Below, piece after piece: positions 43,468 to 52,718 of a DNA stretch of 64,000 bases. Position 1 is the stretch's first letter. Each line of letters begins with the position of its first letter. The position numbers and the translations under genes are program-made. Origin of the DNA: Hyphomicrobiales bacterium (GTDB lineage Bacteria; Pseudomonadota; Alphaproteobacteria; Rhizobiales; Beijerinckiaceae); assembly GCA_016716745.1 (NCBI GenBank), contig JADJVD010000004.1:1-64000 (forward strand), written 5' to 3'. The notes beneath the pieces are model-generated. The model was not told where the DNA came from. It searched no databases and saw nothing but the letters and a program-made list of their open reading frames with translations.

Positions 43468-44043
43468 ATGAACGCCAAGTCCGCCAGCCCGTCGCCGACG
43501 CCGGCTTCGCCCCCCTCGCCCTATTCCTCCGCCTTCGCGCGCGAGAACGCCGAGACGCACACGCTCTCCGTGCTCGTCGACAACGAGCCCGGCGTGCTCG
43601 GCCGCGTCGTCGGCCTGTTCTCCGGGCGCGGCTACAATATCGACAGCCTCACCGTCGCCGAGGTGGCGCATGAGAGCCACCAGTCGCGCATCACCATCGT
43701 GACGACGGGAACGCCCGGCGCGATCGAGCAGATCAGCCATCAGCTCGAGCGCCTCGTGCCTGTTCACAAGGTGACCGACCTGACCCTTTCGGTGCGCGCC
43801 ATCGAGCGTGAACTCGCCATGGTGAAGGTCGCCGGCAAGGGCGACGCGCGCGTCGAGGCGCTGCGCCTGGCCGACGCCTTCCGCGCCCGCGTCATCGACG
43901 CGACGCTGGAGAGCTTCGTGTTCGAGCTGACCGGCGCGCCGCGCAAGATCGACGATTTCATCGAGCTGATGCGGCCCATCGGCCTCGTCGAGGTGTCGCG
44001 CACGGGCGTCGCCGCCATCTCGCGCGGGCCGAAGCCGATCTGA
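43468..44043 (+). CDS. ilvN: Acetolactate synthase small (regulatory) subunit
   Basis: The 191-residue regulatory subunit binds valine for feedback inhibition and activates IlvB. An N-terminal Ser/Pro-rich tail (about 1-28) is followed by an ACT domain (HTLSVLVDNEPGVLGRVVGLFSGRGYNIDSLTVAEV) and a second ACT-like half (ELAMVKVAGKGDARVEALRLADAFRARVID). ATG 43468 has AAAGAGCAAGAG upstream. It is 61 bp after ilvB, so the two are cotranscribed. Confidence 0.95.
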   Translation: MNAKSASPSPTPASPPSPYSSAFARENAETHTLSVLVDNEPGVLGRVVGLFSGRGYNIDSLTVAEVAHESHQSRITIVTTGTPGAIEQISHQLERLVPVHKVTDLTLSVRAIERELAMVKVAGKGDARVEALRLADAFRARVIDATLESFVFELTGAPRKIDDFIELMRPIGLVEVSRTGVAAISRGPKPI

Positions 44044-44130
44044 CGCGCGCCGGGAGGTCCGCGAGGCGCCGCCAAGGCTTCCAAATCGCCATTTCGGCCC
44101 GCCGGCCCCCCGAATACGGGCGGTTTCCTT

Positions 44131-44159
44131 TTGACGGGCCGGGCGCGCCCGCTTAGAAG
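44131..44159 (+). promoter_or_regulatory. Sigma-70-type promoter of ilvC
   Basis: TTGACG (44131-44136), a 17-bp spacer and TAGAAG (44154-44159) lie 58 bp before the ilvC start. The -35 is the same TTGACG as in the ilvB promoter. This would give ilvC its own transcript besides read-through from ilvBN. Confidence 0.55.
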
Positions 44160-44217
44160 GCAGGCGCGAATTTCCCGGGCGCCCGGCGCCCCGTCCAGCT
44201 TGAGGGAACAGGACTCC

Positions 44218-45237
44218 ATGCGCGTTTATTACGATCGGGACGCCGACATCAATCTCATCAAGGGCAAGAAGGTCGCCGTGGTCGGTTACGGCAGCCAGGG
44301 CCACGCCCATGTGCTGAACATGCGCGAGTCCGGCGTGAAGGACGTGGCGGTCGCGCTGCGCGCCGGCTCCCCCTCGGCCAAGAAGGCCGAGGGCGAAGGT
44401 CTCAAGGTGATGGACGTCGCCGACGCGGCGAAGTGGGCGGACGTGGTGATGATGCTCACGCCCGACGAGTTGCAGGCCGACATCTATCGCGAGCAGCTCG
44501 CGCCGAACATGAAGAAGGGCGCCGCCCTGATGTTCGCGCACGGCCTCAACGTCCACTTCAATCTGATCGAGCCGCGCGCCGACATCGACGTGCTGATGGT
44601 CGCCCCGAAGGGCCCCGGCCATACGGTTCGCTCCGAGTACAAGCGCGGCGGCGGCGTGCCCTGCCTGATCGCCATCGCGCAGGACGCCTCCGGAAATGCG
44701 CATGATCTCGGCCTCTCCTACGCCTCCGCCATCGGCGGCGGCCGCGCCGGCATCATCGAGACGACGTTCAAGGAAGAGTGCGAGACGGACCTCTTCGGCG
44801 AGCAGGTCGTGCTCTGCGGCGGCCTCGTGGAGCTGATCCGCGCCGGTTTCGAGACGCTGGTCGAGGCGGGCTATGCCCCCGAGATGGCCTATTTCGAGTG
44901 CCTGCACGAAGTGAAGCTGATCGTCGACCTCATCTACGAGGGCGGCATCGCCAACATGAACTACTCGATCTCGAACACCGCCGAGTATGGCGAGTATGTC
45001 ACGGGTCCGCGCATCATCACGCCCGAGACGAAGGCGGAGATGAAGCGCGTGCTCACCGACATCCAGTCCGGCAAGTTCACGCGCGACTGGATGCTCGAGA
45101 ACAAGGTCAACCAGACCTCGTTCAAGGCGACGCGCGCGCGCAACAACGCCCATCCGATCGAGGAAGTCGGCGAGAAGCTGCGCGCGATGATGCCGTGGAT
45201 CGGCAAGAACAAGCTCGTCGACAAGGCGAAGAACTGA
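44218..45237 (+). CDS. ilvC: Ketol-acid reductoisomerase IlvC
   Basis: IlvC converts acetolactate to dihydroxyisovalerate with NADPH and Mg2+. The 339-residue length marks the class I (short) form. The Rossmann fingerprint VVGYGSQGHAHVLNMRESG, LTPDELQADIY, the metal/substrate residues in ETTFKEECETDLFGEQ and the knot domain with YFECLHEVKLIVDLIYEGG are visible. ATG 44218 follows GAGGGAACAGG. It continues the pathway begun by ilvBN. Confidence 0.97.
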   Translation: MRVYYDRDADINLIKGKKVAVVGYGSQGHAHVLNMRESGVKDVAVALRAGSPSAKKAEGEGLKVMDVADAAKWADVVMMLTPDELQADIYREQLAPNMKKGAALMFAHGLNVHFNLIEPRADIDVLMVAPKGPGHTVRSEYKRGGGVPCLIAIAQDASGNAHDLGLSYASAIGGGRAGIIETTFKEECETDLFGEQVVLCGGLVELIRAGFETLVEAGYAPEMAYFECLHEVKLIVDLIYEGGIANMNYSISNTAEYGEYVTGPRIITPETKAEMKRVLTDIQSGKFTRDWMLENKVNQTSFKATRARNNAHPIEEVGEKLRAMMPWIGKNKLVDKAKN

Positions 45238-45256
45238 TCCGAAGGCTGTCGCGATC

Positions 45257-45724
45257 TTGAGCGACGGCGCCTCGACAGGCACGGACGCGACGATCTCGCC
45301 GGACGAGATCGTCGCGATTGTCCGCGAGGTGCTGGAGGCGCGCTGGCGCGGCCGACGCGAGGATATGGACCGGCACTATTCGCCGGACATCGTCGTCGAG
45401 AGTCGTGGGCCGGCCGAGATGAAGCCCTATTGCGGCCGGCTCTCCGGGCTGCGGGCGTTGCGCGATTTCCGCCGCGCCTTCGTCGTGGAACTCGAGGTGA
45501 TAGAGGACGAGACGCTCGACCTCATGGCCGCGGGCGACGTCGCGCTGGCCCGTCGTCGGCTTCTTCTGCGCAACCGCGGAACGGGCGCCGCCAGCGAACT
45601 ATTCGTCTGGGAGCGCTATCGCTTCAGCGGCGACAAGATCGTCGAGATCATCCAGCAGACCGACACGGCGACGCTGGCGCGCCTGCTCGGGCGCGGCGAC
45701 GTTCTGTCCGCCCGAGCCGACTGA
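45257..45724 (+). CDS. NTF2-like (SnoaL-type) protein
   Basis: A 155-residue soluble protein. EIVAIVREVLEARWRGRREDMDRHYSPDIVVES, then FRRAFVVELEVIEDETLDLMAAGDVALARRRL and LFVWERYRFSGDKIVEIIQQTD fit the cone-shaped alpha+beta barrel of the NTF2/SnoaL superfamily, which binds small hydrophobic ligands in diverse enzymes. No role can be assigned. The start is TTG 45257, 19 bp after ilvC. Its TGA and the stop of the convergent DedA gene form the palindrome TGATCA. Confidence 0.7.
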   Translation: MSDGASTGTDATISPDEIVAIVREVLEARWRGRREDMDRHYSPDIVVESRGPAEMKPYCGRLSGLRALRDFRRAFVVELEVIEDETLDLMAAGDVALARRRLLLRNRGTGAASELFVWERYRFSGDKIVEIIQQTDTATLARLLGRGDVLSARAD

Positions 45725-46264
45725 TCACAGGCCGAGCGCGGCCTTGACGTGCGAGAACGCCTCGACGCCAAAGGCGCCGGGGGCGAGCAGCACCGCCGCC
45801 CACAGAAATGCGCTCGAGAAGTTCGCGAGCTGGAACAGCCACCACGGCATCTCGAAAATGCCGGCGAACAACGGCACGGTGGCGCGCAGGGGCCCGAAGA
45901 AGCGGCCGACGACGACGCCGAGCGCGCCCCAGCCGTGAAAGAACGCCTCGCCCTTCTCCAGCATCTGCGGGTGCTTGTTCAGCGGCCACATGTGGTGGAC
46001 GCGATCCTTGAAATGATAGCCGATCGAATAGGAGATCCAGTCGCCGAGCGCGGCGCCCACCGCGCCGGCGATCCAGATCGACCAGAACGGCAGCACGCCC
46101 GCGCCGATCAGCGCGCCGACCGCGACGAGCACGCCCCAGGCCGGCACGAACAGCGACAGGAAGGCGATGGATTCGGCGAAGGCCAGCGCCCCCACGATCG
46201 GCGCGGCCCAGGCCTGATGGGCGCGCACGAATTCCGTCACCGGGGCCACATATTCTTCGAACAT
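45725..46264 (-). CDS. DedA/SNARE-associated family membrane protein
   Basis: A 179-residue inner-membrane protein with the DedA blocks: GALAFAESIAFLSLFVPAWGVLVAVGALIGAG, then GAVGAALGDWISYSIGYHFKDR and GEAFFHGWGALGVVVGRFFGPLRATVPLFAGIFEM. DedA proteins are implicated in recycling undecaprenyl phosphate and phospholipids. It is divergent from the EEP gene with 92 bp between. Confidence 0.9.
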   Translation of the reverse strand: MFEEYVAPVTEFVRAHQAWAAPIVGALAFAESIAFLSLFVPAWGVLVAVGALIGAGVLPFWSIWIAGAVGAALGDWISYSIGYHFKDRVHHMWPLNKHPQMLEKGEAFFHGWGALGVVVGRFFGPLRATVPLFAGIFEMPWWLFQLANFSSAFLWAAVLLAPGAFGVEAFSHVKAALGL

Positions 46265-46356
46265 CGATCCGTCCGTCCGGCTTGCGCGCAGGGCCGCGAT
46301 GACGCGGGCCGCGCGACCCTCTAGGCTGGGGCTCCCGCCGTCAAGACGATTGCGCC

Positions 46357-47457
46357 ATGCCGATCAAAGTCGCCACCTTCAACGTCGAGAACCTCTATTC
46401 GCGCTTCGACTTCACCGGGCGCATGACGCGCTCGAAGCGCGTCGTCGGCGCGTATTCGATCGAGGATCGCGGCGAATACGAGGCGGTGCGGCGCAGCTTC
46501 GAGGCGGTCGCCTCGGACGACGTGCGGCAGATGACGGCGCTCGCCATCGCCGACATGGACGCTGACGTGCTGTGCCTGCAGGAGGTGGACAGCGAGGAGG
46601 CGCTGCGGCTGTTCTACGACTACTACCTCTATCCGATCCTGCGCCAACGCTTCGGCAAGGCGACCAAGGGGCTGGACCGCGAGCAGCGCGACCGCGTCGC
46701 GCCCGCCTGGTTCTACGACCACATGCGCGTTCTCTCGGGCAACGACACGCGCGGCATCGACGTCGGCGTGATGTCGCGCGCGCCCGTGGACGTGATCTCC
46801 AACGCCTCGCTCACCTACGATTTCATCGCCGACGTCGCGCTGGACTGGACGCGGCTCGAGGCGCTGGGGGCGAGCCGCGACCGCAAGATATTCCGGCGCG
46901 ACTGCAGCATCGTCGAGGTCGAGACGGGCGGGGCGCCGCTCACCATCTTCAATTGCCACTTCAAGTCGATGCAGATCCTGACGCCCGGCGGCGATCCGCG
47001 TCTCGACACGCGGCTGCTGCGCCTTGCCGAGGCGCACGCCGTGCGCCGGCTCGTGGAGCGGCGCTTCGGCGTCGAGGGCGCCAAACGCGCGAACTGGGTG
47101 ATCTGCGGGGATCTGAACGACTATGTCGCGATCGAGGGCGAACCGGCGGCCGGTTCCGCGCTCGGCCCGCTGCTCGACGATGGTTTCGCCTTCGACCCGA
47201 TGACGCGGCTGCCGCCGCAGGAGCGCTGGACCTATTTCTTCCCGCTCGAGGACATCTATGTCCAGCTCGACCATCTCCTGCTGTCGCCGCGCCTGGCTGA
47301 GGCCAACCCGACGGCGCTGCCGCGGCTGATCCGGCAGGGACAGCCCTATCGCGTGCCGAGGCTGGAAAGCGTTGCGCGCTATCCGCGCGTGGGATGGGCG
47401 CGGCCGAAGGCGAGCGATCATTGTCCGATCGTGATCGAGCTCAACCTGCCGGGCTGA
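46357..47457 (+). CDS. Endonuclease/exonuclease/phosphatase family protein
   Basis: A 366-residue cytoplasmic protein of the EEP fold. The catalytic residues lie in KVATFNVENLYSRFD, VLCLQEVDSEEALRLFYD (Glu), FNCHFKSM, VICGDLNDY (Asp and Asn) and the terminal KASDHCPIVIEL (Asp-His). Members cleave nucleic acids, phospholipids or nucleotides; the specificity here is not visible. ATG 46357 opens the first strand of the fold. Confidence 0.88.
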   Translation: MPIKVATFNVENLYSRFDFTGRMTRSKRVVGAYSIEDRGEYEAVRRSFEAVASDDVRQMTALAIADMDADVLCLQEVDSEEALRLFYDYYLYPILRQRFGKATKGLDREQRDRVAPAWFYDHMRVLSGNDTRGIDVGVMSRAPVDVISNASLTYDFIADVALDWTRLEALGASRDRKIFRRDCSIVEVETGGAPLTIFNCHFKSMQILTPGGDPRLDTRLLRLAEAHAVRRLVERRFGVEGAKRANWVICGDLNDYVAIEGEPAAGSALGPLLDDGFAFDPMTRLPPQERWTYFFPLEDIYVQLDHLLLSPRLAEANPTALPRLIRQGQPYRVPRLESVARYPRVGWARPKASDHCPIVIELNLPG

Positions 47458-47493
47458 AGGCGAGGCGCCCGTGGGCGCCTCGCGCAGGTCGCG

Positions 47494-47874
47494 TCAGAAG
47501 CTGACGAGATCCTTGATCGCGGCTTCCGCGTTCGCGGGCACGACGCTGCGGGCGACGAAATCGTCCCAGTTCTTGAATTTGCCTTTGGCGCGCGCGTCGA
47601 CGATGGCCTTGGCGCGGGCCGGGCCGATCTGCGGCAGCTTGTCGAGCTCTTCGGCCGGCGCGGTGTTGAGGTTGGTCTTCTTGGCGACCGGGGTCGCGAC
47701 GGCGGGCTTCGCCGGCGCGGCGACGGGCGCGGCGGGCTTGGCGGGCGCAGCCGCGGCCGGAGGCGGGGGCGCGGCCGGAGCGGCGGGCTTGGCGGGCTGC
47801 GGCGTCTGCGCGAGCGCCGCGGCGGCCGAGAACGCGAGCGCGAGCGCGGGGGCAATCAGTCGTCTGGCAATCAT
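47494..47874 (-). CDS. Exported ComEA-like helix-hairpin-helix protein
   Basis: A 126-residue protein with a signal peptide (MIARRLIAPALALAFSAAAALAQ), an Ala/Pro/Lys-rich linker of about 45 residues and a ComEA-type helix-hairpin-helix domain at the end (NLNTAPAEELDKLPQIGPARAKAIVDARAKGKFKNWDDF). Such proteins bind DNA in the periplasm during uptake, but many stand-alone members have unknown roles; no other competence genes are nearby. It lies between convergent EEP and the divergent ABC operon. Confidence 0.85.
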   Translation of the reverse strand: MIARRLIAPALALAFSAAAALAQTPQPAKPAAPAAPPPPAAAAPAKPAAPVAAPAKPAVATPVAKKTNLNTAPAEELDKLPQIGPARAKAIVDARAKGKFKNWDDFVARSVVPANAEAAIKDLVSF

Positions 47875-48143
47875 GTCGTCCACCCTGGTCCCGGGTCTCG
47901 CCTTCGTGGCGCGCCGCCGGGCCGGCGCGCCCGCCCAATTCCGTTGGGCGGTGTGAAATAGAGGACAAACAGAATGGCCGCGCAATGGCGGCAGAGCGGC
48001 GAACCAGGCTCCGCGCGCGAAATATTCCGACGGCGGGACCGCCTTGCATTCACGGGCGGTTCAGCCTATCGGCGACTGAGGTGCCGCGTTCGTCGGCCGG
48101 GAGGCAAGGGAGGCCAGCGCTGACGCAAGCGACGGCAAAGCGC

Positions 48144-48947
48144 GTGACGGCCGTCGATCTGGCGGGCGTGGCCGTCGCGTTCGGCGTGGGGGAGAGCGCC
48201 TATTGCGCCGTCGGGCGCGCCGACGTCGCCGTCAGCGAGCACGAGTTCGTCGCCATCGTCGGGCCGACGGGCTGCGGCAAGTCCACACTGCTGAACGTGG
48301 TCGCCGGCCTGCTGTCGCCTGCGGGCGGGCAGGCGCGCGTGTTCGGGCGGCCGGTCGCGGGCGTCACGCGCGAGGCGGGCTATCTGTTCCAGGCCGACGC
48401 GCTGATGCCGTGGAAGACGGCGCTCGACAATGTGGCGGTGGCGCTCGAGGTCGGCGGCGTCAGGCGCGCCGAGGCGCTGGCGCGCGGGCGCGACTGGCTT
48501 GCGCAGGTCGGCTTGCGCGGCTTCGAGGCGCGCTATCCGCACCAGCTCTCGGGCGGGCAACGCAAGCGCGTGGCGATGGCGCAGATGCTGATCCGCGATC
48601 CCAAGATCCTGTTGATGGACGAGCCCTTCGGCCCGCTCGACGCGCAAACGCGAGCCCTGATGGGCGACCTGTTGCTCTCGCTGTGGTCGCGCGACCGCAA
48701 GGCCGTGCTGTTCGTCACGCACGATCTCGAAGAGGCGATCGCGCTGGCCGACCGCGTCGTCGTGATGTCGGCGGGGCCGGCCTCGCACATCGTCAGCGAG
48801 CATGTCGTCGATCTGCCGCGCCCGCGCGACGCCAACGAGGTGCGGCTCGAGCCGCGCTTCCATGCGTTGCAGAAGGCGATCTGGAGCGATCTGCGCGACG
48901 AGGTGATGAAGGCCTATAGCGGCGCGGCGGCGGGGGCCGCGTCGTGA
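48144..48947 (+). CDS. ABC transporter ATP-binding protein (nitrate/sulfonate/taurine type)
   Basis: A 267-residue ATPase of the SsuB/TauB/NrtD group, which powers a binding-protein-dependent importer. Walker A is GPTGCGKST, the signature LSGGQRKRVAMAQ and Walker B ILLMDEPFGPLD; FVTHDLEEAIALADRVVVMS follows. The start is uncertain: GTG 48144 is chosen, but CTG 48120 would sit better behind GGGAGG at 48112, and GTG 48081 is also in frame. The stop overlaps the permease start by four bases (GTGA). Confidence 0.9.
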   Translation: MTAVDLAGVAVAFGVGESAYCAVGRADVAVSEHEFVAIVGPTGCGKSTLLNVVAGLLSPAGGQARVFGRPVAGVTREAGYLFQADALMPWKTALDNVAVALEVGGVRRAEALARGRDWLAQVGLRGFEARYPHQLSGGQRKRVAMAQMLIRDPKILLMDEPFGPLDAQTRALMGDLLLSLWSRDRKAVLFVTHDLEEAIALADRVVVMSAGPASHIVSEHVVDLPRPRDANEVRLEPRFHALQKAIWSDLRDEVMKAYSGAAAGAAS

Positions 48948-49744
48948 GCGGCGGCGCCGGCATGTCGCGCGCCAGCCTCCTGTTCTGGCAGATCGCGGTC
49001 GCCGCGATCATCGTCGCGGCCTGGCACGTCGCCTCGATGACGACGCTGTTCGGCGATCCGAAGACCGTGCGCTTCTTCTTCTCGACGCCGCTCGACGTGG
49101 CGCTGCGGATCGTCAAGCTGTTCGTTTCCGGGGAAATCTGGAAGCATCTGGAGATCACGCTGCGCGAGACGATCCTCGCCTTTCTCGTCGGCTCCGTGTC
49201 CGGCGTCGCCATCGGCTTCGCCTTCGCGATGATGCCGCGCGTCGCGGCCGTGTTCGACCCCTACATCAAGATGGCGAACGCGCTGCCGCGCGTCGTGCTG
49301 GCGCCGATCTTCATGTTGTGGTTCGGGCTCGGCATCTGGTCGAAAGTTGCGCTCGGCGTCACGCTGGTGTTCTTCATCGTGTTCTTCAACGTCTATCAGG
49401 GCGTGAAGGAGACGAGCCCGGTCATCCTGGCCAATGCGCGGATGCTCGGCATGAACGGCTGGCAACTTTTCCGCCACGTCTACTGGCCGTCGGCGATGTC
49501 GTGGATGTTCTCGTCGCTGCATTCGTCGGTCGGCTTCGCGCTGGTCGGCGCGGTGGTCGGCGAATATCTGGGCGCGTCGGCGGGTCTGGGCTATCTTATC
49601 CATCAGGCCGAAGGCGCGTTCGACGTGACGGGCGTGTTCGCCGGCATGGTCGTGCTCGCCGTCTTCGTTCTGCTGATCGACTGGGTCGTGACGCTGATCG
49701 AGCGGCGACTGCTCGTGTGGCGCCCGCAAGAGGCGCAGAAATGA
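48944..49744 (+). CDS. ABC transporter permease (nitrate/sulfonate/taurine type)
   Basis: A 266-residue inner-membrane protein with six hydrophobic segments and the permease EAA-like loop (GVKETSPVILANARMLGMNGWQLFRHVYWPSA), as in SsuC/TauC. It forms the channel with the ATPase encoded just upstream. The start is GTG 48944, overlapping the ATPase stop, and the stop overlaps the ATG of the binding-protein gene's longer start. Substrate unknown. Confidence 0.92.
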   Translation: MSGGAGMSRASLLFWQIAVAAIIVAAWHVASMTTLFGDPKTVRFFFSTPLDVALRIVKLFVSGEIWKHLEITLRETILAFLVGSVSGVAIGFAFAMMPRVAAVFDPYIKMANALPRVVLAPIFMLWFGLGIWSKVALGVTLVFFIVFFNVYQGVKETSPVILANARMLGMNGWQLFRHVYWPSAMSWMFSSLHSSVGFALVGAVVGEYLGASAGLGYLIHQAEGAFDVTGVFAGMVVLAVFVLLIDWVVTLIERRLLVWRPQEAQK

Positions 49745-49761
49745 ATCAAGGGAGGTTCGGT

Positions 49762-50731
49762 ATGAAGAAACTGGCTCGGCTCGCGATGATCGCGGGGGCT
49801 GCGGCGCTGTTCGCCACGGGCGCGATGGCGCAGACGCTGGAGAAGACCAAAATCCAGCTCGGCGTCGGCGGCAAGGCGCTGCTCTACTATCTGCCGCTGA
49901 CGATCGCGGAGAAGAAGGGCTTCTTCAAGGAGAAGGGGCTCGACGTCGAGATCAGCGATTTCGCCGGCGGCGCGAAGTCGTTGCAGGCGCTGGTCGGCGG
50001 CTCGGTGGATGTCGTCACGGGCGCCTACGAGCATACCATCCGTATGCAATCGAAGGGGCAGGACATTCGCGCCGTGGTCTAAGTGGGAGAGCCCGAAGGA
50101 CTTCAAGGGCATGAAGGTCGGCGTCACGGCGCCGGGCTCCTCCACCAACATGCTGATGAATTTCGTGCTGGCGAAAGCGGGGCTCACGCCGCAGGACGCG
50201 AGCTTCGTCGGCGTCGGCTCGGCGACTTCGGCGGTGGCCGCGATCCGGAAGGGGGAGATCGACGCGATCTCGCATCTGGAGCCCGTTATCTCGATGCTGG
50301 AGCGCGACGGCTCGATCCGCGTCGTCGTGGACACGCGCACGGAGGAAGGGACGCGCGCGCTGTTCGGCGGCTCCAACCCGGCGGCGGTGCTCTACATGAA
50401 GAACGACTTCATCGAGAAGAATCCGAACACGACGCAGGCGCTCGTCGACGCGCTGGTGAAGTCGCTGAAGTGGATCGCGCAGGCCAAGCCCGAGGATGTC
50501 GCGGCGGCGGTGCCGGAAGAGTTCCTGCTCGGCGACAAGGCGCTGTATCTGCTGGCGGTGGAGAAATCCAAGCCGTCCTATTCGCAGACCGGCGTGATCG
50601 ACCCGGCGGGCATGAAGTCGACCAACGACATGCTCGTGCAGTTCGATCCCGACATGAAGGACGCGAAGGTCGATCTGACAAAGACCTTCGTCGACCGGTT
50701 CGCGAAGAAGGCCGCCGAGGCGGTGAAGTGA
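49762..50731 (+). pseudogene. ABC transporter substrate-binding protein, broken by a deletion and frameshift
   Basis: The first part has a signal peptide (MKKLARLAMIAGAAALFA), then LYYLPLTIAEKKGFFKEKGLDVEISDFAGGAKSLQALVGGSVDVVTGAYEHTI as in SsuA/TauA-type periplasmic proteins. At 50080 the frame meets TAA; the next frame resumes with KWESPKDFKGMKVGVTAPGSS and runs to TGA 50729-50731. Comparison with the family suggests that about 18 codons (normally GRFPGIVL-like) are missing at the junction, giving a net loss of about 53 bases. GGAGG at 49751 supports ATG 49762. Either the importer is dead or the assembly has collapsed here. Confidence 0.85.
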
Positions 50732-50791
50732 CGCGGCGGCGCGCCCGCTCGTTCTTCGAGCGGCGCGCGCGCCCTCTGCGGCGGACGTGAC

Positions 50792-51661
50792 ATGAACATT
50801 CTCACCATCCAGTCGCAGGTCTCCTACGGCCATGTCGGCAATTCGGCGGCGGTCTTCGCGTTGCAGCGCATCGGCTGCGAAGCGTGGTCCGTCCCGACCG
50901 TTCTGCTGTCGAACCATCCCGGCTACGGCGCCTCGCGCGGGGCGCCGGTCGACCCCTCGCTGATCCGCGCGAATATCGAGGGCGTCGCGGCGATCGGCGC
51001 GCTGGCGCGGTGCGACGGCGTGCTGACGGGCTATCTCGGCGCGGCGGAGGTGGGCGAGGCCGCGCTCGACGCCGCGCGGCGGGTGAGGGGCCTGAACCCG
51101 CGCGCCTTGTGGTGTTGCGATCCGGTGATGGGCGACAATGGCCGCGTCTATGCGCGGCCCGGCGTCGTCGAGTTCGTGCGCGATCGCGCCGCGCCCGAGG
51201 CGGACATCCTGACGCCGAACCTGTTCGAGCTCGAGCTGCTGTCCGGCGCGCGGATTTCCAGCCTCGACGATGCGGCCGCCGCCATGCGCGCGCTGGCGTT
51301 GCGCGGCGCCCGCGCGGTGGTCGTCACCTCGTTCGACCGGGAGACGCCGGCGGACGCGCTCGACATGCTGGCGCTCGACGCCTCCGGCCTGTGGCGCGTC
51401 CGCGTGCGCCGTGCGCCGCGCAGTTTCGAGGGCGCGGGCGATCTGTTCTCTGCGCTGTTCTTCGCCGCCTATCTGGAGCGGCGGGCCGCCGGCGAGGCGC
51501 TCGCCTCGGCCGCGGCGCGCGTCGCCGGGGTGCTGACGCGCACGCAGGCCGAAGGAACGCGCGAACTCGCGCTGATCGCCGCGCAGGATGAGCTGGTGCG
51601 CCCCACGCTGGCGATCGAGGCGGAGCGGATCGTCGCCGGGCCGGGCGAAGCGGCGCGTTAA
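50792..51661 (+). CDS. pdxY: Pyridoxal kinase PdxY
   Basis: PdxY phosphorylates pyridoxal in vitamin B6 salvage. The 289-residue ribokinase-like protein starts MNILTIQSQVSYGHVGNSAAVFALQRIG, with LLSNHPGYG, CDPVMGDNGRVYA, ADILTPNLFELELLSG and the catalytic Asp in FEGAGDLFSALFFA (the family motif GTGD appears as GAGD). It lies 60 bp after the broken binding-protein gene and is probably an independent unit. Confidence 0.92.
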   Translation: MNILTIQSQVSYGHVGNSAAVFALQRIGCEAWSVPTVLLSNHPGYGASRGAPVDPSLIRANIEGVAAIGALARCDGVLTGYLGAAEVGEAALDAARRVRGLNPRALWCCDPVMGDNGRVYARPGVVEFVRDRAAPEADILTPNLFELELLSGARISSLDDAAAAMRALALRGARAVVVTSFDRETPADALDMLALDASGLWRVRVRRAPRSFEGAGDLFSALFFAAYLERRAAGEALASAAARVAGVLTRTQAEGTRELALIAAQDELVRPTLAIEAERIVAGPGEAAR

Positions 51662-51707
51662 CACTTGATCGTTAACGTGGCGGCGAAGCCCTGTCCGGGA
51701 TGCGCGC

Positions 51708-52718
51708 ATGAGCATGGTCGAGACCGCCGCGACGTCCGCGTCGCCCGTCCGCTACAGTCTGGTTCTGCCGATCTTCAACGAGGAATCGGTGCTGCCGGTG
51801 CTGCTGAAGCGCATCGACGCGCTGCTCGACGCGCTCGACGGGCCGGCGGAGGCGATCTTCGTCGACGACGGCAGCCGCGATTCCAGCGCGATCTTCCTGC
51901 GCTACAAGGCGCAGACCGATCTGCGCTATCGCTTCATCGGCCTGTCGCGCAATTTCGGCCATCAGGTCGCCATCACCGCCGGCATGGAGGCCGCGCGCGG
52001 CGAGGCCGTGGTGGTGATGGACGCCGATTTGCAGGATCCGCCGGAGGTGGTTCTGCAAATGGTCGAGGCCTGGAAGCAGGGCTTCGAGATCGTCTATGCG
52101 CGCCGCATCGCGCGGCATGGCGAGGGCCGGTTCAAGCGCTGGACGGCGGACGCCTTCTATCGCCTTCTCGGGCGCTTCGCCAATGTCGAGATCCCGCGCA
52201 ATGTCGGCGATTTCCGCCTCGTCGACCGGCGCGCGCTCGAGGCCTTCCGCGCCATGCCGGAGCAGGATCGCTTCGTGCGCGGCATGTTCGCCTGGCTCGG
52301 ATTCCGGCAGACGGCTGTCGAGTTCGAGCGCGCGCCGCGCGCGGCGGGCGAGACCAAGTACACGCTGCGGCGCATGACGCGGCTGGCGCTCAACGCGCTG
52401 GTCGGATTCTCCGACGCGCCGCTGAAGCTCGTGGTCGCCACGGGCCTCGCCGTCTCGGCGCTCGCAGGGCTTTACGGGCTCTACGTCGTCGGCAAGTGGC
52501 TGTCGGGCGCCGAACTGGTCTCGGGCTGGACCTCGACCATCCTGATCGTGTCGCTGCTCGGCGGCGGCAACATGCTGATGACGGGCATCATCGGCCTCTA
52601 TGTCGGACGCATCCACGCCGAGGTGAAGCGCCGTCCGCTCTATGTCGTCGCCGAACGCGCGGGCTTCCCCGAGGCGGCGACGCGCGAGGGCGCGCAGGCG
52701 ACCCGCCGCGCCGGCTAG
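51708..52718 (+). CDS. Family 2 glycosyltransferase, polyprenyl-phosphate sugar synthase-like
   Basis: A 336-residue GT2 protein: SLVLPIFNEESVLPVLLKRI, FVDDGSRDSS, the metal-binding DADLQDPPE and GDFRLVDRRALEAF lie in the catalytic domain, followed by two membrane segments (about 240-260 and 275-300). This matches the GtrB/DPM-like group that transfers a sugar to undecaprenyl phosphate. Stop TAG overlaps the stop of the convergent membrane gene in a shared CTAG. Genes for a multi-pass membrane protein, a methyltransferase and an SMR-like protein follow. Confidence 0.88.
   Translation: MSMVETAATSASPVRYSLVLPIFNEESVLPVLLKRIDALLDALDGPAEAIFVDDGSRDSSAIFLRYKAQTDLRYRFIGLSRNFGHQVAITAGMEAARGEAVVVMDADLQDPPEVVLQMVEAWKQGFEIVYARRIARHGEGRFKRWTADAFYRLLGRFANVEIPRNVGDFRLVDRRALEAFRAMPEQDRFVRGMFAWLGFRQTAVEFERAPRAAGETKYTLRRMTRLALNALVGFSDAPLKLVVATGLAVSALAGLYGLYVVGKWLSGAELVSGWTSTILIVSLLGGGNMLMTGIIGLYVGRIHAEVKRRPLYVVAERAGFPEAATREGAQATRRAG

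Noticed and set aside
48000..48143. Possible riboswitch before the ABC importer
   Set aside because: No TPP, cobalamin, SAM or similar core motif could be found, and the GG-rich stretch is explained by a ribosome site.
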